A DNA stretch of 43,167 bases from the NCBI GenBank assembly GCA_004102785.1, contig SCEJ01000023.1:1-43167 (forward strand), in the 5' to 3' direction. The stretch's first letter is position 1. The number at the start of each line of letters is the position of its first letter. Shown here one piece after another: positions 1 to 6,405 of this stretch. Made by a program: the position numbers and the translations under genes. This stretch comes from Muribaculaceae bacterium Isolate-013 (NCI) (GTDB lineage Bacteria; Bacteroidota; Bacteroidia; Bacteroidales; Muribaculaceae). The notes below the pieces were generated by a model. It had not been told where the DNA came from and did no database searches. It was given only the letters and a program-made list of their open reading frames with translations.

Positions 1-227
1 GAGACAGTTTACGCGTCTCGGCAAGCAAACTGGCTGTTATCTCACGCAATGAGTCGAATCGCATTATCACCGCATAGAGCATTACCACCAGATGAATCCA
101 GCAGTTAAACCGTTTGGTATATCTCTCCTCCGTATTCGCGGCTAAACTGAAGAATTTTCGACTTGTCAAGCAATTTTATTACCTGACCATAGAGCGGCTG
201 TCCGCTAAAATGACTACTTTTGGGCAT
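1..227 (-). pseudogene. IS4-type transposase, 5' part, frameshifted and cut by window edge
   Basis: Reading the minus strand from the ATG at 227 gives MPKSSHFSGQPLYGQVIKLL and continues to an early stop after about 40 residues. Dropping into the next frame at 121-132 restores a continuation with ERYTKRFNCW, then HLVVMLYAV, RFDSLREI and LLAETRKLS up to the window edge. The joined reading resembles the N-terminus (DUF4372-type region) of Bacteroidales IS4-family transposases, recognised from memory. The break lies in a GA dinucleotide run (GGAGGAGAGAT), so loss of one GA unit by slippage is the simplest explanation. The catalytic DDE region is outside the window, so the family is inferred and the copy is probably inactive. 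A sequencing error in the GA run cannot be excluded. Confidence 0.62.
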
Positions 228-266
228 AGTTTAGAAAATGTTTTGGAGAACACAAACTAAACTAAA

Positions 267-297
267 AGGACTGACTCCTGCAATAGGTGCCAGTCCT
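267..297. other. Hairpin upstream of the IS4-type transposase
   Basis: AGGACTG at 267-273 pairs with CAGTCCT at 291-297, and further interrupted pairing lies inside. On the plus strand it is followed by ATTTTGTTTTG, so it could stop transcription entering from either side, as insertion-sequence ends often do. The rest of the gene-free stretch 228-432 is AT-rich and shows no open frame or clear insertion-sequence terminus. Confidence 0.45.
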
Positions 298-432
298 AAT
301 TTTGTTTTGCCTCAAAAAGTTTTATCGGACAGCAATAATAAAGAATAATGCGCCTATTCCACGTTACTTAAACAGTTAAAAATCCTTTAGGCCACAAAGT
401 TTAAACATAAGGATTTGAAAATACAGATATTG

Positions 433-723
433 TCAATCCCAAAACGAAGTATAACAGAGGAATTGAGTGCAGAGACTAATCATCAGAAATGATTCAAACA
501 GAAATAATATTTTATGACTCACAACCAAACGGACAAATATATGATTTATCAAAGCATACAACAGGATTAACAATCCTGCTGCTAACATACTGAAAAACCA
601 ACCCAAAGGCCTGGTAGTTGCTTGAATATAATAAGAGGTAGCAAAGAATATAGATACGTACCCGGCGTATATATGCGTATACGCCATAAGTTTACCCAAC
701 TTTTCATTGTTTAATTTCTCCAT
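433..723 (-). CDS. Small membrane protein, candidate immunity protein (paralogue of 916-1200)
   Basis: A 96-residue protein with three strongly hydrophobic stretches, roughly residues 18-35, 42-62 and 70-90, so an integral inner-membrane protein. No named family was recognised. It is clearly related to the product of 916-1200: both share the pattern (F/Y)I(Q/E)A..(R/K)P, then (L/I)(L/M)YAL(I/L)N, then TQF(L/V)CY..(L/F)W at the same spacing. It is the last gene of a minus-strand series behind a secreted RHS-tail protein, and 192 bp separate it from its paralogue. Small multi-span membrane proteins directly downstream of polymorphic toxins are often the cognate immunity proteins; that role is an inference here. 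An internal ATG at codon 13 would give a start better aligned with the paralogue. Confidence 0.6.
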   Translation of the reverse strand: MEKLNNEKLGKLMAYTHIYAGYVSIFFATSYYIQATTRPLGWFFSMLAAGLLILLYALINHIFVRLVVSHKILFLFESFLMISLCTQFLCYTSFWD

Positions 724-915
724 ATTATTGTTGAATTATTTCGAGTAATAGTCTGACACTTAATTTATAATAGTTTTTCTAACCGACCGGCCGGCGTTTG
801 AATACTTTAGAAGATGTATATTATATCTCAACATTCATAACCTCAAACTATCCGGCGGAACTATCAGCATAATGAAGATAGATTTTAACCATTTTCTAAT
901 ATAAGTGATCAAACA

Positions 916-1200
916 CTAATATATATGCCCAAATCTTGCCCATAAAAAGCAATAACAAACAAATTGGGTTAATATCGTTATCAATAGAATAATCTCGATC
1001 TGGAGCAGCGCTTTGCGTTTTACGATTCCGCCGATAACCCTGCGGTTTAATAAGGCATACATTATGAAAAGTATTGCTGTAAAAAAAGCTACCAATGCAG
1101 TACCCCAAGGCTTATCCGCCGCTTCTATGAAATAGGCGAAAAAGGTATAAATTAGTATAAAACTGATATATAAGTAAATATAGGCGCCTATTTTTTTCAT
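916..1200 (-). CDS. Small membrane protein, candidate immunity protein
   Basis: The start chosen is the ATG at 1200 (MKKIGAYIYLY), giving 94 residues; a GTG eight codons upstream is possible. Three hydrophobic segments are visible, near residues 6-25, 34-52 and 66-88, with a basic loop (NRRVIGGIVKRK) between the second and third. It lies 50 bp behind the RHS-tail secreted protein on the same strand and is paralogous to the product of 433-723. Family unknown. Position and topology fit an immunity protein guarding the envelope against the upstream gene product, but nothing in the sequence proves this. Duplication of the immunity gene could reflect protection against related toxin variants. Confidence 0.62.
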   Translation of the reverse strand: MKKIGAYIYLYISFILIYTFFAYFIEAADKPWGTALVAFFTAILFIMYALLNRRVIGGIVKRKALLQIEIILLITILTQFVCYCFLWARFGHIY

Positions 1201-1250
1201 GAATATAACATTATTAAATTTCACTATTTCATATAATTCTTTGGAGTATT

Positions 1251-1940
1251 TTATCTATGGAGATATTCACCTCCTCTATTCCACTCCATAATAGATTTGA
1301 AAGCAATTTGTGGTATTATGCTCATATCGCATTTCATTTTATACCCATTGAATACATCGACCAGACCAAAAGGGGTTGACATTGGTATTGTTGTAGGTTC
1401 CATTGTAGGTTCAGAAACAGGAATACCAGCGTCAATCATTACTTGTTGTACCGCTGTAGCACAATTATTATTAACTAAATTATATTTTGTATTTGCAATC
1501 TTGGCAAAGCTATCTCTCATTATTGCATCCTGCTCAGGGGTGGTAGGAATATGGTACCCCTCAGAAAAACCATAATTATTCATAGATTTATCCTCCTTGC
1601 TGTTGTCATTTTTTACATTATATGACGAATTCAAGAATTCTTGAGGAGAATCCCATGAACCAACAGCGACATCATTAAATAGACGCCCTCCTTTATGTTC
1701 ACCTGAAATATAAACATTATCACCGTTAACTGAATAATATTGCCATTTACCGGCATCATTCTGTATAAGCATCGCAAGGTGTAACCCACCTGATTGATTT
1801 AAAACAACAATATCCTCTCCGGTAGGGTCAATACAATTTACCGGATCTCCACCACAATAAGAATATGGCGATAAAGGAGGATATGCATTGCTGATAAATG
1901 AGAACAGCAATACGAAAAATGATGTTAAAATCTTTTTCAT
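1251..1940 (-). CDS. Secreted RHS-tail protein with His/Cys papain-like domain, probable toxin effector
   Basis: A 229-residue protein. Residues 1-19 form a signal peptide (MKKILTSFFVLLFSFISNA). It is followed at once by the terminal signature of an RHS core (LSPYSYCGGDPVNCIDPTGE, about 23-42), the motif that normally ends a very long RHS shell and precedes a variable C-terminal toxin. No RHS repeats precede it, so the tail and its effector domain sit directly behind a secretion signal. The C-terminal domain has a conserved-looking GGLHLAML (His54) and NNNCATAV (Cys160). This His-then-Cys order is seen in permuted papain-fold (NlpC/P60, LRAT, DUF4105-like) enzymes, so a peptidase, amidase or acyltransferase is plausible. 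The start overlaps the stop of the upstream reading frame (ATGA at 1937-1940), suggesting translational coupling. Two small membrane proteins follow. The toxin role is an inference. Confidence 0.72.
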   Translation of the reverse strand: MKKILTSFFVLLFSFISNAYPPLSPYSYCGGDPVNCIDPTGEDIVVLNQSGGLHLAMLIQNDAGKWQYYSVNGDNVYISGEHKGGRLFNDVAVGSWDSPQEFLNSSYNVKNDNSKEDKSMNNYGFSEGYHIPTTPEQDAIMRDSFAKIANTKYNLVNNNCATAVQQVMIDAGIPVSEPTMEPTTIPMSTPFGLVDVFNGYKMKCDMSIIPQIAFKSIMEWNRGGEYLHR

Positions 1941-2305
1941 TTCGGTATTAAATTTTCTTTTGTATATCTTTCAGCCTCTTTTGCCTGTTGACGTCTACGC
2001 TCCCTGTATTCTTCTGTTTCAACTGTCATAAACGTTTTATCCAACATCTCTTTCGTTTCGTCAATCAGTTTTAAAAGATATTCTGCGTAATCATCAACAG
2101 TTCGGTAATTTTTGAGCAGGCATAGCTGTATCACACTGATACACAATAGTTTGCATTGATGTTGAATTGTCATTGCATCTTATTGATATTCAATTGAATA
2201 TGCAAATTTCACCGAACTATTGTAATAATCTTCCGCTATCATTTGTTTAGCATATAACGATATACTGTAACAAACAGCAATTATTAACAAGCAGCAACTT
2301 CTCAT
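1937..2305 (-). pseudogene. Small secreted protein gene interrupted by a MITE-like element
   Basis: Two in-phase fragments flank the 128-bp element at 2095-2222. The 5' fragment starts at ATG 2305 with a signal-peptide-like stretch (MRSCCLLIIAVCYSISLYA) and runs through about ten more residues ending EDYYN. The 3' fragment is a charged, helical segment from VDDYAEYLLKL to TKENLIPK. The element contributes a stop at 2180-2182. An ATG inside the element at 2173 could still start a 78-residue product whose first 25 residues are element-derived, and this would keep the ATGA coupling to the RHS-tail gene. No family was recognised. Both halves use the same codon phase, which supports a single ancestral gene but does not prove it. 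Confidence 0.45.
2095..2222 (-). mobile_element. MITE-like element A, copy 1 (128 bp)
   Basis: This unit is 128 bp with ends CAACAGTTCGGTAA and, inverted, CAATAGTTCGGTAA, which are imperfect terminal inverted repeats of about 14 bp. A second copy in opposite orientation lies at 2553-2680, with equal length and only four mismatches by manual alignment. Inside is the perfect palindrome ATATTCAATTGAATAT. It encodes nothing of its own and splits a small gene. No clear target duplication was found at this copy. Confidence 0.72.
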
Positions 2306-2309
2306 TCTG

Positions 2310-2341
2310 CAAATATAATCAAACGCCCAGAAATACGCAAT
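2310..2341 (-). promoter_or_regulatory. Possible promoter for the RHS-tail gene cluster
   Basis: On the minus strand, TATATTTG (2310-2317) matches the Bacteroidales -7 consensus TAnnTTTG, and ATTG at 2338-2341 lies 20 bp upstream as a -33 element. Transcription would begin almost at the ATG of the split gene (2305), giving a leaderless or nearly leaderless message, so the assignment is tentative. Confidence 0.35.
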
Positions 2342-2364
2342 ATTCAATATCATGTTTTTCAACA

Positions 2365-2549
2365 TAAGTAACTGGTCGAAATTATTTTAATGTTTATGCG
2401 GATGAAATTTTTAGGATATTTGTCTTGAAGAGGAAGGAGCGTAGCGAGCTACGTGACTGACGATGAGAGGCAAAGATTCAAAAATTTAGCCGCAGAAACA
2501 TTGAAATAAGATGACCGGTTAGTATAAAATAATTTTGAACAGTTACTTA
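2365..2549. mobile_element. MITE-like element B (185 bp)
   Basis: The two ends are inverted repeats beginning TAAGTAACTG, matching at 22 of 24 positions by eye. A second block of inverted similarity (AATGTTT.TGCGG, then AAATTTTT) lies further in, offset by about 23 bp on one side. The centre has the short palindrome CGTAGCGAGCTACG. No coding capacity was seen. Both ends can be read as flanked by TA, the target used by Tc1/mariner-IS630 elements. Only 3 bp separate it from element A copy 2. Confidence 0.5.
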
Positions 2550-2552
2550 TAT

Positions 2553-2680
2553 CAATAGTTCGGTAAAATTTGCATATTCAATTGAATATCAATAAGATGC
2601 AATAACAATTCAATATCAATGCAAACTATTGTGTATCAGTGCGATACAGCTATGCCTGCTCAAAAATTACCGAACTGTTG
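2553..2680 (+). mobile_element. MITE-like element A, copy 2, inverted (128 bp)
   Basis: This is the reverse complement of 2095-2222 with four substitutions. It has the same terminal inverted repeats and internal palindrome. The immediate flanks read TATAT on both sides, a possible 5-bp target duplication, though in AT-rich DNA this could be chance. The remaining gene-free DNA between the island and the aminotransferase gene holds only the terminator at 2700-2751. Confidence 0.7.
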
Positions 2681-2699
2681 TATATTATAGAAAATACAA

Positions 2700-2751
2700 A
2701 AAGGGTGTCAAAATTGACTAAACGATTTTTAGCAATCTTGATACACCCTTT
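2700..2751 (-). terminator. Terminator of the nucleotide-sugar gene pair
   Basis: AAAGGGTGT (2700-2708) pairs with ACACCCTTT (2743-2751), with three more pairs after a 2-nt bulge. On the minus strand the stem runs into CCCTTTTTGTATTTTC. It lies about 70 bp behind the aminotransferase stop codon. Confidence 0.65.
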
Positions 2752-2823
2752 GTATTTCTCCGTTAAAGAGTATTACTGATCCGGAATTAAATACCGGGAA
2801 CGAGAACTTTGGTGTGGTGTGAA

Positions 2824-4095
2824 TCAGCGGAGGATGGAGGCCTTGATGGTGTCGGCAATGTAGCGGACATCATCGTCGGTCACATAGGGACCGGCCGGGA
2901 GGCAGAGGCCGCGACGGAAGAGGGAGTCGCTCACACCGTTGATGTAGGCGGGGTTATTCGCATACACAGGCTGGCGGTGCATCGGCTTCCACAACGGGCG
3001 GCTCTCGATATTAGCCTTGTCGAGCGCCACACGCATGGCCTCGACATTGGCATCAGGCTCGAAATCAGTGCGCGCGCTCTTGGCTGCGTGAGTCACGCCT
3101 GCGGCGCCGCCGATAGCGCCTTTCACAGTTTCCTTGTACACATCGTCCTGCCCTACGACCTTCAGGGCGGGATCAAGGAGTATGTTGCAGAGCCAGTAGT
3201 TTGAATCGTAGCGCGGCGAGGGATTGGTGTGCAACGTTATGCCGGGAACATCCCTGAGCAGCTCGGCATACATGGCGTGAACATGCTTGTGGTGGGCGAT
3301 GTGGTCGGCAAGCACAGTCATCTGTCCGCGGCCTATGCCTGCGCAGATGTTCGACATACGGTAGTTGTAGCCGATATGCTCATGCTGATAGTAGGGATAT
3401 GCCTCGCGCGCCTGGGTGGCATAGAACATCACCTCGCGCCAGGAAGCCTCGTCGGGGCATATCAGAGCGCCGCCACCCGAGGTAGTGATCATCTTGTTGC
3501 CGTTGAACGACAGCACGCCGTAGCGGCCGAATGTGCCGCATACCTGGCCGTCGAACAGCGAACCCATCCCCTCGGCGGCATCCTCCACCACCGGAATGCC
3601 GAACTCTTCGGCGACAGCCATGATTTCATCAATTTTGGCGGGCATTCCGTAGAGATACACCGGCACGATGGCTTTAGGCTTACGGCCTGTTTTTTCGATG
3701 CGGTCGAGTATGGCCTCGCGCAGAAGTGCGGGATCCATATTCCAGGTTTCGGCCTCGGAGTCCACGAAAACCGGAGTGGCACCGAGGTAGGTCACCGGAT
3801 GTGACGAAGCGCAGAATGTAAACGACTGCACCATAACCTCGTCGCCGGCCTCCACTCCGCTGGCAAGCAGACCGAGCTGCACCGCGGCCGTACCGGCCGA
3901 AAGGGCCACAACACGTTTGTCGAGGGCAGGCCTGCCGCCTTCGCGATGGTTGACGAATTTTTCCAGATCGGCCTCGAAACCGTTCACGTTCGGGCCCAGG
4001 GGCACAACCCAGTTGTCAGCGAAAGCCTCCTCTATGAATTTCATTTCATTGCCCGACATATGGGCGAGGCAGAGGATGATACGTTTCCGTTCCAT
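2824..4095 (-). CDS. DegT/DnrJ/EryC1-family sugar aminotransferase
   Basis: A PLP-dependent aminotransferase of fold type I acting on nucleotide-linked keto-sugars. From the ATG at 4095 (MERKRIILCLAHMSGNE) it has 423 residues, normal for the family. Visible landmarks are NWVVPLGPNVNGFE near residue 28, SAGTAAVQ near 66, VVEDAAEG with the cofactor Asp near 172, and the PLP lysine in SFNGNKMITTSGGGAL near residue 201. An upstream in-frame ATG at 4149 would add 18 residues through a hairpin and matches no family N-terminus, so it was not used. It follows a 4,6-dehydratase gene on the same strand, so the likely reaction is amination of a UDP-4-keto-6-deoxy-HexNAc to a 4-amino sugar, as by PglE. 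The exact sugar cannot be read from sequence. Confidence 0.88.
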   Translation of the reverse strand: MERKRIILCLAHMSGNEMKFIEEAFADNWVVPLGPNVNGFEADLEKFVNHREGGRPALDKRVVALSAGTAAVQLGLLASGVEAGDEVMVQSFTFCASSHPVTYLGATPVFVDSEAETWNMDPALLREAILDRIEKTGRKPKAIVPVYLYGMPAKIDEIMAVAEEFGIPVVEDAAEGMGSLFDGQVCGTFGRYGVLSFNGNKMITTSGGGALICPDEASWREVMFYATQAREAYPYYQHEHIGYNYRMSNICAGIGRGQMTVLADHIAHHKHVHAMYAELLRDVPGITLHTNPSPRYDSNYWLCNILLDPALKVVGQDDVYKETVKGAIGGAAGVTHAAKSARTDFEPDANVEAMRVALDKANIESRPLWKPMHRQPVYANNPAYINGVSDSLFRRGLCLPAGPYVTDDDVRYIADTIKASILR

Positions 4096-4099
4096 AAGC

Positions 4100-4143
4100 A
4101 AAAAAGCACACCGCCGGGATTGCTTGCGCTCTCCGGACGGTGC
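4100..4143 (-). terminator. Intercistronic terminator-like hairpin abutting a start codon
   Basis: Minus-strand CACCG(T)CCGG pairs with CCGGCGGTG (4133-4142 with 4109-4117), and after TGC there is a run of six T (4100-4105). It sits between the dehydratase stop (4159) and the aminotransferase ATG (4095), with four bases between the T-run and the ATG. It could cut expression of the second gene or act as an attenuator. The 3-nt gap before the T-run weakens a simple terminator reading. Confidence 0.5.
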
Positions 4144-4158
4144 AGTCATATTGTTTTA

Positions 4159-6099
4159 TTAAGATTGTTTCTTGTCGAATTTCTGATAGGGGGAGTTGTT
4201 TGACACAAACTCAGGCACAGTTTCCTTCATCAGGCGCACCAGGTTGTCGATATCCACAGCCAGCCCCATGCGTTCCATGTCGTTGACAGTGGCGAGGGCC
4301 TCGCTGTAAGGATACTCGCGCACACAGGCGATGTGGATACGGTCGTGGTCGGTCGGCACGGTGTTCTCCTTGTCGGCCAGCACCTCCTCATATAGTTTCT
4401 CGCCGGGACGCAGCCCGCAGTATTCGATGGCGATATCCTTGCCGGGAGTAAAACCGGCGAGTTTTATCATCTGCTCGGCCAGGTGGCGTATTTTCACAGG
4501 CTGCCCCATGTCGAACACGAAGATGTTGTTTCCGTTGGCAAAAGTGGCGGCCTCCATCACCAGGCGGCAAGCCTCTGGAATGGTCATGAAGAAACGCTCG
4601 ATTTCGGGATGTGTCACCGTCACCGGGCCTCCGTTTTCAATCTGCTCGGTGAAATGAGGTATCACCGAGCCATTTGAGCCGAGTACATTGCCGAAGCGGG
4701 TGGTAACGAAGCGTGTGCGCCCCTTTACCTCGCCACGCTCTATGGCCAGCGAGAGCGACTGCACATAAATCTCGGCCAGACGCTTGGTGCATCCCATGAT
4801 ATTGGTGGGATTCACAGCCTTGTCGGTTGAAATCATCACCATAGCCTCCACATCGAAGGCCACACACTTGTCGGCTACGTTGCGCGAGCCTATCACATTG
4901 GCAAGCACTGCCTCGCACGGATTCTCCTCCATCAGAGGCACATGTTTGTAGGCAGCCGCATGGAACACCACCTGCGGACGATACTTCTTGAACACAAATC
5001 CCAGGCGTGCCGGCTGGCGTACATCGCCGATTACAGGCTTGAAATCAAGCTCCGGGAAACGGTGCTCGAACTCCAGGCGCACATTGTGGAGCGGCGTCTC
5101 GGCATTGTCGAGCATTATAAGTTTCTTGACCCCGAACGTGGCCAACTGGCGGCACAGCTCCGAGCCGATAGAGCCGGCAGCGCCGGTAACAAGTATTGTC
5201 TTGCCCTGGAAATTCCTTACAATCTCGTCCATGGAGATTTTTATCTCCGGACGGTTAAGGAGATCCTCGATTCGGATTTTACGGATTGAATGCCCTGCCA
5301 CACCATTGGTCATCTCATCGATTGAGGGTGCGATCAGTGTTTTCAGGAAGTTTGTATCCTGACAGAATTTTATGAGACGATCCTGCTCCAGGCGCGCGTC
5401 ATCATCGTGGGCAAACAGCATGGCATCGGCTCCTGTATCGGAACATATGCGCTCAACCGACTCCCTGTCAGAGAAATAATACAGTGCCTGACCCGACAGC
5501 AACGCCTCCGAGCCTGCTTTGCCCGGAGAGATGAAGCCCAAAGCCTGATAATGGGTGGAATTGCGCAGACGCTGCTGGAGCGCAACCGATTTTTCCTGAC
5601 GCAAACCCACATAAATCAGCACTCGAGTCTTGGTCTGACGGTTGAGAAAACGCTTTTTCAGTGCGTCGAAACCGAGCATTATCACGATGCGCACCAGCAG
5701 AAGGAAGAATGTGGTGGTTACGAGGTCGAACAGCGACAGAGCCGCCAGCTCGGCCATATCCACCTTAGCGCCCCTGAAAGCCAGATATCCCCACATTATG
5801 CCAAAAAGAAGCAGATCCTTTCCTGCAATAGCCAGGCATATGCGGCCTACATCATGAAATGTGGAATAGCGCACTATGGTGCGGTATGTACGCATCACAA
5901 CGAACATCAGCAACGACATCAGAGCCGCCGCAATAACCCATACAAGCGAAGAAACGAATCCGAATGCACTTTCATTGAGCACCTGGACAAAAAACAATAC
6001 ACAACAAGAAGCTACGGTGGAAACCGCCACATCGCAAGCCAGAACAGTCCATGCATTCACATACTGCTCTATGATCCTTTTGAACAACTTAATCTCCAT
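4159..6099 (-). CDS. Membrane-bound nucleotide-sugar 4,6-dehydratase (FlaA1/WbpM/PglF type)
   Basis: A 646-residue polytopic SDR enzyme, full length for the WbpM/PglF class. Four hydrophobic segments lie within about residues 15-145. A degenerate nucleotide-binding-like region follows (about 155-290), then the catalytic SDR domain with the NAD motif TGAAGSIGSE at 305-314. The active site reads STDKAVNPTNIMGCTKR (424-440), where the usual SDR tyrosine is replaced by Met435 with Lys439 kept. That substitution is characteristic of FlaA1/PglF 4,6-dehydratases, so it marks function rather than loss. The likely product is a UDP-4-keto-6-deoxy sugar used by the next gene, for surface polysaccharide or glycan assembly at the inner membrane. 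A well-placed promoter lies upstream. Confidence 0.9.
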   Translation of the reverse strand: MEIKLFKRIIEQYVNAWTVLACDVAVSTVASCCVLFFVQVLNESAFGFVSSLVWVIAAALMSLLMFVVMRTYRTIVRYSTFHDVGRICLAIAGKDLLLFGIMWGYLAFRGAKVDMAELAALSLFDLVTTTFFLLLVRIVIMLGFDALKKRFLNRQTKTRVLIYVGLRQEKSVALQQRLRNSTHYQALGFISPGKAGSEALLSGQALYYFSDRESVERICSDTGADAMLFAHDDDARLEQDRLIKFCQDTNFLKTLIAPSIDEMTNGVAGHSIRKIRIEDLLNRPEIKISMDEIVRNFQGKTILVTGAAGSIGSELCRQLATFGVKKLIMLDNAETPLHNVRLEFEHRFPELDFKPVIGDVRQPARLGFVFKKYRPQVVFHAAAYKHVPLMEENPCEAVLANVIGSRNVADKCVAFDVEAMVMISTDKAVNPTNIMGCTKRLAEIYVQSLSLAIERGEVKGRTRFVTTRFGNVLGSNGSVIPHFTEQIENGGPVTVTHPEIERFFMTIPEACRLVMEAATFANGNNIFVFDMGQPVKIRHLAEQMIKLAGFTPGKDIAIEYCGLRPGEKLYEEVLADKENTVPTDHDRIHIACVREYPYSEALATVNDMERMGLAVDIDNLVRLMKETVPEFVSNNSPYQKFDKKQS

Positions 6100-6191
6100 C
6101 TATTATATTTCTATCACCATAAGAAATTCAGAATCAGTACTAACCGCCAATGTGTTTATCTTATAAAGATAATAAGGAAAGCAAATCACTG

Positions 6192-6223
6192 CAAAGTTAC
6201 ATCTTTTTTACCAATAAAACAAA
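6192..6223 (-). promoter_or_regulatory. Promoter of the dehydratase-aminotransferase unit
   Basis: On the minus strand, TAACTTTG (6192-6199) is a perfect TAnnTTTG box, and TTTG (6220-6223) lies 20 bp upstream. The predicted leader to the ATG at 6099 is about 85 nt. The remainder of 6100-6405 holds only the hairpin at 6332-6376. Confidence 0.72.
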
Positions 6224-6331
6224 TGCCTGGAAAATACCGTGTATCATAACTAACTGTACAGAATAGTTTCTGACCGGTTACCTGGCAGGTTAAAACAGAT
6301 GTAATGACACAACAATCCCGGCGGATTAGAC

Positions 6332-6376
6332 CGCGGCTCCGCTCTGACGGGCCTGAGCCCCCGGAGCGAAGCCGCG
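6332..6376 (-). terminator. GC-rich hairpin behind tnaA
   Basis: CGCGGCT (6332-6338) pairs with AGCCGCG (6370-6376), and CGCTC with GAGCG inside, after one mismatch. It begins about 30 bp past the tryptophanase stop. No T-run follows on the minus strand, so it may be a transcript-end or stabilising hairpin rather than a classic intrinsic terminator. Confidence 0.45.
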
Positions 6377-6405
6377 ATATAAAGCTGCCGTCACTGCGGA
6401 GCCGA

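Noticed and set aside
424-440. Loss of the catalytic tyrosine in the SDR domain of the 4,6-dehydratase (residue numbers 424-440 of that protein)
   Set aside because: Met in place of Tyr is the known state of FlaA1/PglF/WbpM dehydratases, so it is not evidence of inactivation.
1297-1575. A 92-codon plus-strand frame inside the RHS-tail gene
   Set aside because: It lies wholly within the minus-strand gene, whose signal peptide and RHS motif are clear. The plus-strand product has no recognisable feature.
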